A DNA stretch of 64,000 nt from Verrucomicrobiales bacterium (GCA_029213065.1 JARGPH010000016.1:51203-115202), one strand, 5' to 3'; shown: positions 53,074-62,642, numbered from the stretch's first letter. Notes: generated by a model from the sequence alone, not told the origin. Numbers and translations are program-made.

Positions 53074-55263
53074 CTACTCTGACTCGATGACAAGACCGCT
53101 GGTCTTCACCTCCCCTACCTGACTGTCGGCAGTCGAATCAGCCAGCGCCCCGAGACCCTGATCATCAGCCTCCGCACTCACCGGAGTATTCAATTTCTCG
53201 TGGGCTTCTATGTAGAGGTTCTCAACTCGAAGCTTGGGCACATTTCCACGAATCGTTGGTCTCACGGTTTCCTTCGGAAAACTGGAGCTCAAGCCACTGG
53301 CTGAAAACCCTCCCAAAACGAGAACCACAATCAGCACCTGCACCGGTGTCGCTGCCGTCGCTGCCGTCGCAGCTTGGGAAACGGGAACTCCACGCCCCAG
53401 AGAGCCATTCACCTCATCGATCTTCTTTTTGAATTCCGGCAGTTCCTCTTTGTTCAGAAAATCCCGTGAAGTTTCGTAGTCGAAGGAGAATTCGACGCGA
53501 TCCTTCTTCGTCTGTGAGAAAAATTCATAGCGAAATCCCGGCCCATCGACGACCTCACGCGTGTCAGACCATTTCACCTTCAGCTTCTTATCGTGATGAA
53601 ATCGAATCTCATGCCTGGCGTGGTTCGGATGTGAAAGAGCGAAGGGTCCATCCGGCAACTCATTGGCAGGAAACCCGGGAAGCCTCGTCCCGATCAGCGT
53701 CGGCAATATGGGATAATGTCTTCCCATCGAAGCGATCGGAGAGTCCTCCACCTTCGCGGTCGAAACATAGAATTCCCGCAGTACGACGCGATTATTCAGG
53801 AGATCATCTTCCCATTCCAAAGTCTTTTCGACAGTCGCGTCGGGATAGAATCGGTTCGTGAAATCCCTCAGGTTTTCCTGAAAGCGATCAGCCGTTGTCT
53901 GATTCTTACTGTAGCGGAGACCATCAGCCTCCCGACCTGTCGCTTCGGTCACCACCTCGATACGGATCTTTTCCTTCTTCTTATCAAGGTAGAGATCTTC
54001 CTGCACGCAGATCGAAGAGTTATTCTTAGATCCGGCGATCTCCACGAGAGGGCTTCCCTGATCGAGGATCAGCAGCGCCTTCTCAAAGACAGGCTGCTGA
54101 CGCCGCGTGAAACTTCCTCCCGCACCGGTCGCAGTGGCGTCGATCCAATAGTCATTGCCCTCGTGGCGAATCATCGCGATAACGTGATCAAACACATCTA
54201 CCGAGGGAAGCGCTTCAGCAATGTGGCCGCGACGGTAGCTGCTCACCAGTCCGACCGCTGCGGCGACTCCGATTTTTCGCAACATGAGAGCGAGAAGAAT
54301 CGACTTATCTTTGCAGTCGCCGTAACGCTTCGTGACAACCTTCGATGGCTTGTTGGGAACGAGAGATCGAATCCCCTCGGAAAGACTCAGGTATCGTATT
54401 TCATCCTGAACGAATCTGATGACGCGATCGATTTGATCCGATTTGGAAAGCCCCGTGAGCGAGAGCGCATTGATACTCTCCTCAATCGCCGAATGGTTGA
54501 AGTCATCTGAGATCGATGTATTCCACAACGCGGAAACGGCCTGCGATACGCCTTCCCAGCTATCAAAGCTGGACCAGTTCACCACCGGAAACTGCTGAAA
54601 CCAGGCTGGTGCGTAGTGATTGAATTCCCGCCATTTTTCTTTTCTCACTTCGAGGATAGAGCTGACTGTTCCATCATCATTTTCCCTCGTGACAAATTCT
54701 CTCTCTCCCCCGGCGGAACGCTGCTGAACGGGATGGGTCTTATCAGTGTGAACGACCACCCTCAAAAGCTCCGCCCCCGCTGGAGCACAAGCGAGGATAC
54801 CTCCGTAGAAATAGCCTGGAAAAATAGGTGATACTTCGACAGAGGTCGAGGCATAGTCAACGACGTCCCCCGGTCGGGCATCCTCCAGAATGTGGATGGC
54901 CTTGTAGCGTCCATCGAAGACGAGACGATGACGCGCCTCTTCAGGCTGGATAAACCGGAATTCATCCTCCTCCGCTTCGGAAACAATTTTCCCGTCACGG
55001 ATCAAGCGGACATGATGAACGTGAAGTTGAAAGCAGCCCGGCTCGATATCGAATTCGATATTCGAGCACTCTCCGAGTGATTCAGCGGAGTCAATCCGGT
55101 AGGCATTTCGAATAAATCGCGATCTCGAAGGAACATGGCACTCCTGCTGAAACAACAAGTTCGGCGTATCGCTCCCTCCCGATACCAGGTCAGAAATATC
55201 GAGCGCTTCGACCCATTCAGGCATCGATTTGATGAAAAATGCCTCTTCCGGCTTCACTGTCAT
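53074..55263 (-). CDS. DUF3857/transglutaminase-like protein
   Basis: A 729-residue protein. The DUF3857 N-terminal domain (RSRFIRNAYRIDSAESLGEC) is followed by a transglutaminase-like domain with C317 in KRYGDCKDKSILLALMLRK, His in FDHVIAMIRHEG and Asp in YWIDATA: the Cys-His-Asp triad is complete. The C-terminus has a hydrophobic segment (VQVLIVVLVLGGFSASGLSS) and an acidic tail. No clear signal peptide. Enzyme activity on protein or peptide is an inference. It stands alone, with an AT-rich upstream region. Confidence 0.82.
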   Translation of the reverse strand: MTVKPEEAFFIKSMPEWVEALDISDLVSGGSDTPNLLFQQECHVPSRSRFIRNAYRIDSAESLGECSNIEFDIEPGCFQLHVHHVRLIRDGKIVSEAEEDEFRFIQPEEARHRLVFDGRYKAIHILEDARPGDVVDYASTSVEVSPIFPGYFYGGILACAPAGAELLRVVVHTDKTHPVQQRSAGGEREFVTRENDDGTVSSILEVRKEKWREFNHYAPAWFQQFPVVNWSSFDSWEGVSQAVSALWNTSISDDFNHSAIEESINALSLTGLSKSDQIDRVIRFVQDEIRYLSLSEGIRSLVPNKPSKVVTKRYGDCKDKSILLALMLRKIGVAAAVGLVSSYRRGHIAEALPSVDVFDHVIAMIRHEGNDYWIDATATGAGGSFTRRQQPVFEKALLILDQGSPLVEIAGSKNNSSICVQEDLYLDKKKEKIRIEVVTEATGREADGLRYSKNQTTADRFQENLRDFTNRFYPDATVEKTLEWEDDLLNNRVVLREFYVSTAKVEDSPIASMGRHYPILPTLIGTRLPGFPANELPDGPFALSHPNHARHEIRFHHDKKLKVKWSDTREVVDGPGFRYEFFSQTKKDRVEFSFDYETSRDFLNKEELPEFKKKIDEVNGSLGRGVPVSQAATAATAATPVQVLIVVLVLGGFSASGLSSSFPKETVRPTIRGNVPKLRVENLYIEAHEKLNTPVSAEADDQGLGALADSTADSQVGEVKTSGLVIESE

Positions 55264-55382
55264 TTAGAAATTTACCACATATATAATAATTACCACAATA
55301 AATTACGGAAATTATGAAACTGTTAGTTAACACATCCATCGAGTGACGATATGACCGAAATGACTAGGTAAACGGGCTCCGG

Positions 55383-56237
55383 TCAGGACTTGATATCGCG
55401 TCTTTCGAAGGCCGCCCAACCGATCACGAATCCGGTCAGTCCAATCCCCACGAGCCAGATCGACTGTTCGGCGAATTGATACCAGGGAATGTCCTCTTTG
55501 AGAAGGAGAAGCCAGGCTTTCATGCGGGTCGTGATAAAGAACTCGCGGTAGGGATCAAAGGCCGGTAACGGGATCGCTGCGAGGACGCTGTCAGCGACGC
55601 AGATTGCGACAGTGAGAATCGTGGCGGCAGCCGGCTTGATGCGAAAGCATCCGAACATAAAAGCGATCCCGGTGACAGGCAGATAGATCAGGGAAAAGGC
55701 AGTAATCGCAGCGAAATAACGAACCACGCCCTCGTTCCATCCGAAGATGGAAGGTTGCTTGAGGTCCGGCGTCCAGACGAGAAAGCCCCCTCCCCAGCCG
55801 CGTTCGAAGACACCTACGGCGAAAGCACTAACACCGACAAAAACAAAAAGGACCGTGGTGTAAATCTGGCAGGAAAGAAACTTCACAACGAGAAGCCGAA
55901 ATCGCGTCACCGGCCGCGCGAGAATGAGCCTCAGATTTCCATCCTCGGTCTCTTTGGCAAGAATGTCTCCGGCAACGAGAGCGACGAAGACCAGCCCGAG
56001 AAGGAACATCGTGAAAGCGACGATCAGGAAAGCGAGGGTGAGCGCGGAAAAATACTCATCGAATCCACCCGCGACCCGGTTGATGAATTTCTCCATATTG
56101 GATTCCGATTTCTCCCGCGTCCAGAAGAAGAGAAAGAGCAATTCCACGGCAAGGAAAACGCCGAAGCCAATATAGGTGCGGCGTCTCGCAAAGAGCCGGA
56201 AGAGTTCCCATTTCAAAAGCCTTAGAAATGCAATCAT
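55383..56237 (-). CDS. ABC-2-type transporter permease
   Basis: A 284-residue membrane protein with about six helices (YIGFGVFLAVELLFLFFWT, YFSALTLAFLIVAFTMFLLG, LVFVALVAGDILAKETEDGN). The ETEDGNLRLILARPVTR loop is typical of ABC-2 permeases. It overlaps the ATPase gene by four bases and so forms a transporter pair. Exported substrate unknown; placement after murJ hints at an envelope role. Confidence 0.85.
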   Translation of the reverse strand: MIAFLRLLKWELFRLFARRRTYIGFGVFLAVELLFLFFWTREKSESNMEKFINRVAGGFDEYFSALTLAFLIVAFTMFLLGLVFVALVAGDILAKETEDGNLRLILARPVTRFRLLVVKFLSCQIYTTVLFVFVGVSAFAVGVFERGWGGGFLVWTPDLKQPSIFGWNEGVVRYFAAITAFSLIYLPVTGIAFMFGCFRIKPAAATILTVAICVADSVLAAIPLPAFDPYREFFITTRMKAWLLLLKEDIPWYQFAEQSIWLVGIGLTGFVIGWAAFERRDIKS

Positions 56238-57148
56238 TTCACCGCTCCTTTCCCGTTGAGTTTGGAATCGCCGGCTCTCAGATAAAACTCCTCCAGCGAA
56301 GTCACTTCGCGGGAAAAACGGCTCACCTTTGCTCCTTCCTGAATCAGCGAAGCCAACAATTCAGAGTCGTCGACCGTCTTTGGAAACGCGTAGCGGGAGC
56401 CTTCGACACGACCACCCAATCGGTTAATCAGTTCGATTGTTTCCGCCTCGTTCTCCGAAGCAATCCGGAACAACGCGAAATCCTGATCGAAGCCATCGAC
56501 GCTGCCTTCGTAAATCTTCTTCCCTCCCCGGAGAATCACGACCTCATCACAGAGCTGCTCAACCTCAGAAAGCAGGTGGGAACTTAATAAAACAGTGAGA
56601 CCAAGCCGATCACGAAGCTCTAGCAATTGTTCACGAAACTCGACGATCCCCTCAGGGTCGAGGCCGTCGGTGGGTTCGTCGAGAACCAGAAGGTCAGGGC
56701 GCGGGAGGAGCGATTGAGCGAGAGCAAGCCGCTGACGCATTCCGTGACTGTAGGTGGAAACCCGATCGCGAATCCGCGTCCCGAGCCCCACCCACTCAAC
56801 GGTTTCTTCAATCAGCTTGTCGGAAACGCCCCCCGAATAGGCTGCGAGCGTCTTCAGATTGTGCCACCCTGAGAGGTAATCGTAAAAAGCAGGCGCTTCA
56901 AAAATTGCCCCGACGCGCGGGAGTGCTTTCTCGCGGTCCCGCTGCACCGAAACGCCCTCAATGAGCGCTTCACCCTCATCAGGATGAACCATTCCGAGGA
57001 TAATGCCAAGGGCGGTGCTTTTCCCGGCGCCGTTATGACCTAACAAACCACAAATACGTCCCTTCTCCACATCGAACGAGACCGCGTCGAGAGCCGCAGA
57101 GGCAGCTCCGGAAAACCTTTTTTCCACGTTTTGAAACTTCAGCATCAC
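56234..57148 (-). CDS. ABC transporter ATP-binding protein
   Basis: A 304-residue ATPase of an ABC-2-type exporter. Walker A is CGLLGHNGAGKSTALG, the signature is TYSHGMRQRLALAQ, Walker B is LLVLDEPTDGLDPEG, and the H-loop is LSSHLLSEVEQL. The C-terminal part (RLGGRVEGSRYAFP) is typical of the long-tailed CcmA/DrrA-type group. It overlaps both neighbours by four bases. Confidence 0.93.
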   Translation of the reverse strand: MMLKFQNVEKRFSGAASAALDAVSFDVEKGRICGLLGHNGAGKSTALGIILGMVHPDEGEALIEGVSVQRDREKALPRVGAIFEAPAFYDYLSGWHNLKTLAAYSGGVSDKLIEETVEWVGLGTRIRDRVSTYSHGMRQRLALAQSLLPRPDLLVLDEPTDGLDPEGIVEFREQLLELRDRLGLTVLLSSHLLSEVEQLCDEVVILRGGKKIYEGSVDGFDQDFALFRIASENEAETIELINRLGGRVEGSRYAFPKTVDDSELLASLIQEGAKVSRFSREVTSLEEFYLRAGDSKLNGKGAVK

Positions 57149-57687
57149 GGCTCTTCGACAATAAACTGAAGCTCACGCAAGACATGGCCATCCGCATACA
57201 GCATGTTCACCCCGTCTCCAACATGCTCGTGAAAATTTTCTTTATCCGAGGCGATCGGAATTCCCGATGCTTTATCAGTCAGCCCTAACATATCCATGTT
57301 CGCCGTCTTCTGTCCGTTGATCAGCGAGTTCCAAAAGTAGCTGGAACCGGTTTTTTCAAAAATCCCCATATGATCCGAGGGACACTGAAAAGCATACTCG
57401 TCGACGACGTAATCCAGCAACACCGTGTCAATCGCGGGATTGTCCTCCTCACGACTCTCCCGCGCTGCGACGAGAGTGGGAAAAGTGCTTCCGTGGTCGA
57501 GAAAGTAGGTATTCAGGGCAATGCCGATCTCGCGCAATTTGCCGACACACAGAGTCGACTGAGCGGAGCGTTTCATGCGATTGAAGGAAGGAATCAAAAT
57601 GGCGGCAAGGAGCCCGACAATAGCAACGACGACGAGGATCTCCACAATCGTGAAGCCGTTCGCCTGCCTGCTCGGCCGGGCTCTCAT
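57145..57687 (-). CDS. Prepilin-like protein with type II secretion/pilin signal
   Basis: A 180-residue protein beginning with a basic leader and prepilin cleavage motif NG|FTIVE followed by ILVVVAIVGLLAAILIPSF, and MKRSAQSTLCVGKLREIGIA. The C-terminal VGDGVNMLYADGHV fits the H-X9-DG-type signature common in Verrucomicrobiota and Planctomycetota. It overlaps the ABC ATPase gene and the upstream unknown gene by four bases each. Its role in an ABC transporter unit is unclear; no PilD or T2SS genes are present here. Confidence 0.82.
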   Translation of the reverse strand: MRARPSRQANGFTIVEILVVVAIVGLLAAILIPSFNRMKRSAQSTLCVGKLREIGIALNTYFLDHGSTFPTLVAARESREEDNPAIDTVLLDYVVDEYAFQCPSDHMGIFEKTGSSYFWNSLINGQKTANMDMLGLTDKASGIPIASDKENFHEHVGDGVNMLYADGHVLRELQFIVEEP

Positions 57688-58280
57688 CGCCCGCGGCCTC
57701 CCTGAGTAATGGTTCGCTGCATTTCCTCAAGTAGAGGCGCCAGGTCAATTTTCGTCTCCGCGTTTGCCGTTGAATAGTAGGCCTTTAATCCGGCATCCGT
57801 GATCTGCTCCGCCACCTCGGGATTCTCCTCATCGAAAGGCCCGCCGGTTCCGTCACCGCGCTCCCGGATCCTTTGCATGGATCGCTCCACAATTTTCTTC
57901 CGCTCCTCCCTCTCCATCGCATTGAACGATTCCATGATCTGCTCAAAGGCCCGCCCGATGCGGCGTTCCAGAAAGTAAAGTTGCTCCTCGCTGGTCAACT
58001 CACCGAAAAGCTTGCGACGCGGGTCCTCTTCCTCTTTTCCGTTGAGAGCCTCCAGCTCATCGGAATCCATCGCGTTCAGCATTTCAGCAGTGCGACCGAT
58101 CACCTCTCTCCGGCGGGCCTCATCGCTGATATCGCTGAGGCTGTTGTCAGCGAGGTACGCCGTCACTTTCTCAGCAGTAGGCTTGGCGGATCGAACCAGT
58201 TTAATCGAAAGCCCGATCACAGCCCAAATCACTACCAGACAAACACCACCTTTGATCAGTCCGGAATTTCGTGAGTTCAT
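57684..58280 (-). CDS. Single-pass membrane protein of unknown function
   Basis: A 198-residue protein with one N-terminal membrane anchor (GVCLVVIWAVIGLSIKLVRS), then a charged helical region with EMLNAMDSDELEALNG, RRIGRAFEQIMESFNAMERE and RKKIVERSMQRIRERGDG. I recognise no family. It is translationally coupled (four-base overlap) to the prepilin gene and starts 12 bases after murJ ends. Confidence 0.65.
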   Translation of the reverse strand: MNSRNSGLIKGGVCLVVIWAVIGLSIKLVRSAKPTAEKVTAYLADNSLSDISDEARRREVIGRTAEMLNAMDSDELEALNGKEEEDPRRKLFGELTSEEQLYFLERRIGRAFEQIMESFNAMEREERKKIVERSMQRIRERGDGTGGPFDEENPEVAEQITDAGLKAYYSTANAETKIDLAPLLEEMQRTITQGGRGR

Positions 58281-58292
58281 TTCAATAAGAGA

Positions 58293-59840
58293 TTACGAGC
58301 GCCGCCGGCGACCGAGTCTCGATTTCAGTTCGGAAATCGAATAGACCCGTGTTGCAATCACAGCGACAAAATAGACAATCAGTCCTGTCACCACAATAAC
58401 TCCCATGGTCCCGACACGAAGCACAAAATTATCCGCGTTCATGAGCCAGGGCTTTCCGTAGTAGGCCATCGTCCAGATGACACCTCCCATGATGAGGGAG
58501 GATAAACACATCCTCGTGACCCGGCTGAAGAAGCCCGGAATGAATCCCATAAATCCCGAATTACGGAGGCCGAACCAGAGGAGAAGAAAACCGGTCCACC
58601 CCGCGACTGTCGTTGCCAAAGCGCAGCCTGTCGGCCCGAGCCAGAGAAAGAAAGGATAAACGAGAATGATGTTAGTCACCGCGCTCGCAATTGTAAACCG
58701 CATCGGCGTCTTTGTATCTTCGCGGGCGAAGTAAGCCGGTTGCAACACCTTCGAGAGGATATATGCCGGGGTTCCCAAAGCAAACGCGCCGAGAACATAC
58801 CCTGCCTCAATCGCCGCCTCAGCCGTGAATTTTCCTCCTTCAAAGATCGTGAACATCATCTCTCTCGGGATCACGAGCATTGCCACCATCGCAGGAAGGC
58901 AGAGCAGGAGAGACATCTCCATCCCCTGATTGAGACAGGTGCGCGCGCCCGCATCGTCCCCGCTGCGGAGATTGCGCGTAATCTCAGTGAGGAGAACGAC
59001 GCCCCCCGCCATCCCGATGAGCCCCAGCGGCAACTGATTGATGCGGTCCGCAAAATAGATCGCCGTGATACCACCCTTTTGGAGCGAAGCGACCGACTGC
59101 CCGACAAGCAGATTGATCTGCTGAATACCCGCGCTGGCCAGTCCCGGAGCCATGAGCAGTCCGAGCTTTTTCATGTCCCCGTCAATCACAGGAAGCCGGG
59201 GACGAATGTTCACGCCCTGTCGAATGCAGGCTATCACGACAACCAGCAATTGAACGACGCCGCTGACAACGACCGTCCAGCTGAGGACTTTGAGGGGCTC
59301 ACCTGTTTTGGGAATGACAACCCCTAACGCAATCAGAAAAACAATATTGAGGACCACGTAGGCAAAGGCGGGCGCGGAAAAATTTCGGCGCGTATTGAGC
59401 ACACCGCTGAGTCCGGCAACCAAACAGATGAAGACCAGATAGACCACTGTAATCCGCGAGGCCATCACAGCCGGCTCGAGACGACCATCGGTCGCGAAAC
59501 CGATATTCGTGAGCTTCACGATCGGCTCCATGAAAATGAAGGCAAGCACGAAGCAGGTCATCAAAATCGTAAACATGAGTGAGAGGGTGCGCCGTGCAAA
59601 CGCATCAGCGACCTCATCGCCCTGCTCTTCGAGCCGACGTCCATACATCGGCACAAAAGCGGCATTGAAAGCGCCCTCACCAAAAATCCTGCGGAACAGA
59701 TTCGGAAAGCGAAACGCCGCAACCCAGACATCCCCCATCCCGCCGCCGCCGAGGTAGAAGGCAATCAGCTTGTCACGGATGAACCCGAGAATCCGGCTCA
59801 ACAAAGTGAACCCACCGACGGTAAACATGGAACGTATCAT
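58293..59840 (-). CDS. murJ: Lipid II flippase MurJ
   Basis: A 515-residue polytopic membrane protein that flips lipid II across the inner membrane in peptidoglycan synthesis. It has about fourteen helices. Family-like blocks: LLSRILGFIRDKLIAFYLG, the motif FRRIFGEGAFNAAFVPMYGR, and INLLVGQSVASLQKGGITA near the middle. Length is normal. It heads a five-gene unit with the unknown membrane protein, prepilin, ABC ATPase and ABC permease. Confidence 0.93.
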   Translation of the reverse strand: MIRSMFTVGGFTLLSRILGFIRDKLIAFYLGGGGMGDVWVAAFRFPNLFRRIFGEGAFNAAFVPMYGRRLEEQGDEVADAFARRTLSLMFTILMTCFVLAFIFMEPIVKLTNIGFATDGRLEPAVMASRITVVYLVFICLVAGLSGVLNTRRNFSAPAFAYVVLNIVFLIALGVVIPKTGEPLKVLSWTVVVSGVVQLLVVVIACIRQGVNIRPRLPVIDGDMKKLGLLMAPGLASAGIQQINLLVGQSVASLQKGGITAIYFADRINQLPLGLIGMAGGVVLLTEITRNLRSGDDAGARTCLNQGMEMSLLLCLPAMVAMLVIPREMMFTIFEGGKFTAEAAIEAGYVLGAFALGTPAYILSKVLQPAYFAREDTKTPMRFTIASAVTNIILVYPFFLWLGPTGCALATTVAGWTGFLLLWFGLRNSGFMGFIPGFFSRVTRMCLSSLIMGGVIWTMAYYGKPWLMNADNFVLRVGTMGVIVVTGLIVYFVAVIATRVYSISELKSRLGRRRRS

Positions 59841-59900
59841 GAGCAGGCGACTATCAGGAACTCAAAGAACGTTCTCAATCTGTTGTATCTTTCAATGGAA

Positions 59901-60821
59901 TTACTCAGCCGCATTTTCCTGCCAGTAAAGGGCGGGAGGCTGGAGATTCTGATTTCCATCCTCAAACTTGCTGCCGAGTTCCTTCAACGTGGGCATCGCT
60001 TGAATCACTTCGAGCCCCTTTTGAATCTGGTTCTGATCGAAGACGAGACGGGTCAGCGGCAGGCCCTTCAGCGGAGTCAGGTCTATCACGGGGGTCTCGC
60101 CGATGTGAAGTCGCTGCAGAGTGGTGTTGGCGAGAGGAGATAAATCGCTCACCGCGGTTCGGTGCAATGTCAGGCTGACAAGTGAGGTCCCGCGCAATCC
60201 GGAGATATCGACTACAGGCGTATCGGTCAGCCAGAGCATTTGCAGCGGCATCCCTTCAAGACCTGAAAGATCTTTCACTTTCGTATTCACGAGGTTCAAT
60301 TCCACGATCGGCAATCCCTCGAGAGGAGTGAGATCATCAATCATCGTTCCACTGAGATAGAGCTTTCGCAGGGTTTGCATCCCCTTGAGCGGCGTCAGAT
60401 CTTTAATCGCCGAGTTCTCGAGATAGAGTTCAACGAGTGGCATTCCTTTAAGCGCCTCAACATCCGGAACCGGACATCCCTGAAGATAAAGCGCCTGGAG
60501 CGAAAGGCCTGCGAGTGGCGCCAAATCTGACACCCCGCAATTATCGAGTGCGATTGCCTGGACCTGCCCGGCCTGATCGATCTGAAACTGTCCGTTCCCC
60601 GTATAGCCGTCATTGGCGCCGCGAATCGCATCGTGCAGCATCACTTCACTCCAGAATTTCGGCTGTGAAGGCGGAGCTTTCTCCGCAGGCTCGACTTCAG
60701 CGGCGGTCGCCTCAGTTGATTTTCCCTCCTCTGCGGCGGGCTCATCGGGCTTTTCCGACTTCCCGCACGAAGTAACGAGCGAGGTGAAGAGGAGAAGGAA
60801 AAGATAATGACGAATCTGCAT
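59901..60821 (-). CDS. Leucine-rich-repeat lipoprotein
   Basis: A 306-residue lipoprotein with lipobox SLVTSC (C19), an Ala/Glu/Pro-rich linker (about 20-55), and then about eight LRR units of roughly 23 residues, for example DLTPLKGMQTLRKLYLSGT, DDLTPLEGLPIVELNLVNT and DLSGLEGMPLQMLWLTDT. The LTPL(K/E)G(L/M) pattern is regular, so a solenoid is expected. Likely protein- or ligand-binding at the envelope. It lies 60 bases upstream of murJ on the same strand. Confidence 0.82.
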   Translation of the reverse strand: MQIRHYLFLLLFTSLVTSCGKSEKPDEPAAEEGKSTEATAAEVEPAEKAPPSQPKFWSEVMLHDAIRGANDGYTGNGQFQIDQAGQVQAIALDNCGVSDLAPLAGLSLQALYLQGCPVPDVEALKGMPLVELYLENSAIKDLTPLKGMQTLRKLYLSGTMIDDLTPLEGLPIVELNLVNTKVKDLSGLEGMPLQMLWLTDTPVVDISGLRGTSLVSLTLHRTAVSDLSPLANTTLQRLHIGETPVIDLTPLKGLPLTRLVFDQNQIQKGLEVIQAMPTLKELGSKFEDGNQNLQPPALYWQENAAE

Positions 60822-61124
60822 TCCCGATTCTTATCTCATGTTGTCTCGCAATCAAGAACGAGCTTTCGAGCTCCGATTTTTCAAAAAGGGCAAAAAAAGA
60901 AGCGATCCGACTGATACTTCGACAAGAAACCCCCGAAACTTGCAGAAATAACGATCAGTCGGACCGCCTTATAGTTGTCGTCTCCCCAGACGACTTGTGA
61001 GATTAATTCGATCCCATCATGATGCAAACGAATTTAAGGATTAGATTGCCTGAATTTTGAAAGATTGAGCAAATTTCTCCTGTATCTGTCTCAGCCGGAG
61101 TAGCTTCCCTTTCCCTTTCATCCC
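60822..61124. other. Intergenic stretch with two inverted repeats
   Basis: No gene. TCCGACTGAT (60906-60915) and ATCAGTCGGA (60954-60963) are perfect 10-base inverted arms with a 38-base loop. GTCGTCT-CCCC-AGACGAC (60977-60994) is a short hairpin with a CCCC loop; no T run follows. Divergent promoters for the LRR lipoprotein and M15 peptidase must lie here, but I cannot place them. Confidence 0.6.
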
Positions 61125-61814
61125 ATGAACGAATTTACGCCCGAAACACCTGACGCCCCTCCGACCTACACGGCTGCGAGGGACGAACGAAGAAGTGCGC
61201 GTCAATATGCCGGAACCCGTCGGCAGGCGCTGCGCGCTTTGGCCCTGTCAGGGTTGGCGGCCGGGGTCGGAGTCGCCGCGCTGAATCAAAAAGGAATCGT
61301 TTCGCTCGCCAATTCGACGAGATCACTTCGCTTCGGAATTGAGGACTGGCTTAAAGGGGAGGAAGCAACCCGCGTCCTGCCCAACACCGAAGCATACACG
61401 GCTTTCCTCAACTCCCTGAACTTGAGATACATCACCGCCGAGGAAATCATCCGCCCCCACCGCAACGTTCGGAGCGGGGTCGAGAACCACCTTCCGCCGG
61501 AGCACATGTGGAAGCGCCTTGCCCCGACCTTAAAAATCGCGGATCAAGTTCGACACGAACTCGGCTCGCCGCTTGTCTGTATCAATTCAGCCTACCGGAG
61601 CCCCGAATACAACGCGGTTTGCTCCGGAGCCGCGAGTCGGTCCTACCACATGAAGAATTGTGCTCTGGATCTCATTTTTGCCTCCGGTCCAGAGAAAGCC
61701 GCTGAAGCGGCCATGAAATTGAGAGAATCCGGCGCCTTCCGTGGCGGAATCGGGACTTACGCCGGCTTTATTCATATCGACACGCGCGGCCACAACGCGA
61801 CCTGGGGCGCTTAG
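61125..61814 (+). CDS. M15-type peptidase (DUF882-like, D-Ala-D-Ala carboxypeptidase fold)
   Basis: A 229-residue exported or anchored protein. Basic N-terminus (RRSARQYAGTRRQALRALAL) and a hydrophobic segment (LSGLAAGVGVAALNQKG) look Tat-like or anchor-like. The M15A/LAS catalytic set is visible: CINSAYRSPEYNAV, SRSYHMKNCALDLIF (His and Asp ligands) and AGFIHIDTRGHNATWG (third His). Role in peptidoglycan cleavage is by family. Stop is five bases before a repeat element. Confidence 0.82.
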   Translation: MNEFTPETPDAPPTYTAARDERRSARQYAGTRRQALRALALSGLAAGVGVAALNQKGIVSLANSTRSLRFGIEDWLKGEEATRVLPNTEAYTAFLNSLNLRYITAEEIIRPHRNVRSGVENHLPPEHMWKRLAPTLKIADQVRHELGSPLVCINSAYRSPEYNAVCSGAASRSYHMKNCALDLIFASGPEKAAEAAMKLRESGAFRGGIGTYAGFIHIDTRGHNATWGA

Positions 61815-61818
61815 GTGT

Positions 61819-61890
61819 GAAATGCCTTTGAGCAAAAGGCATCTACCTTCCCGGACATCGAACACCCGGTAGATGCGTCTCGCCGATCCG
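61819..61890. repeat. Junction form of the ATGCCTTT/GGTAGATGC element
   Basis: ATGCCTTT-GAGCA-AAAGGCAT and CTACC, a 20-base spacer, then GGTAGATGCGTCTCGCCGATCCG. The order equals the seam between the two tandem copies at 33.0-33.1 kb (end of one unit, start of the next). Placed just after the M15 peptidase gene. Confidence 0.7.
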
Positions 61891-61949
61891 CACGGATACC
61901 GTGACCTCCCCCTTGCCTCATGCGGGAGAGCGACCATATTCGCCCACCT

Positions 61950-62642
61950 ATGGAGAACACTGATTTATCCTCACCCGGCGTTGTTTTTGACCTCGACGGA
62001 GTCATCATCGATTCACACGACCAGCACGAAGCGAGCTGGTTTAAACTCGCAGAGGAACTTGGCAAACCACTCACAAAAGCGCAGTTCAAAGAGTCTTTCG
62101 GCATGAGAAACGAAACCTGTATTCCCCATGTCTTTCAATGGACCGCGGAAGACGATCACGAGGGAATCCGTGCGATTGGTGATCGAAAAGAGGAACTTTA
62201 TCGTGAGCTGCTCGCCACGAGCGGTATCGCCCCGTTGCGAGGTGTCGTCGCGTTGCTCGAAAATCTCGCGAAGAACGGCATCCCCATCTCACTGGGCTCG
62301 TCCACCTCGAGAAAAAACATCGAGGTGTGCTTCAGCTCAACCGGAGTGGATCGTTTTTTCGGGGACAAATTCACCGGGGCCGAGGATGTCAGCCGGGGAA
62401 AACCCCACCCCGATGTGTTTTTGAAAGCGGCCTCTAAAATCGAGCGCAGCCCGGAGCAATGCGTCGTGATTGAAGACGCCCATGTCGGAGTCGAGGCCGG
62501 AATCGCCGCCGGGATGAAAGTCATTGCGGTGACGACAACGCATCCTGCGGAAAGTTTCGCGGAAAGCGGCGCGGCCCTGATCGTGAATTCCCTCGAAGAA
62601 GTCTCAGCAGAGACGATTAGAAACCTCCTCACGAACGATTAA
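61950..62642 (+). CDS. HAD-superfamily phosphatase (beta-phosphoglucomutase-like)
   Basis: A 230-residue HAD hydrolase from the ATG at 61950; the frame is open to 61920. Motif I is VVFDLDGVIIDSHDQHEAS, motif II SLGSSTSRKN, the Lys of motif III is in RGKPHPDVFLKAASKIE, and motif IV is VVIEDAHVGVEAGIAAGM. Length and the DSHxxxxxSW cap resemble beta-phosphoglucomutase-type enzymes. Sugar phosphate is the likely substrate class. Its end overlaps the next convergent gene by 14 bases. Confidence 0.88.
   Translation: MENTDLSSPGVVFDLDGVIIDSHDQHEASWFKLAEELGKPLTKAQFKESFGMRNETCIPHVFQWTAEDDHEGIRAIGDRKEELYRELLATSGIAPLRGVVALLENLAKNGIPISLGSSTSRKNIEVCFSSTGVDRFFGDKFTGAEDVSRGKPHPDVFLKAASKIERSPEQCVVIEDAHVGVEAGIAAGMKVIAVTTTHPAESFAESGAALIVNSLEEVSAETIRNLLTND

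Noticed and set aside
60841-61124. Possible tRNA or small RNA in the LRR-M15 gap
   Set aside because: No cloverleaf with conserved T-arm or acceptor CCA; only isolated hairpins.
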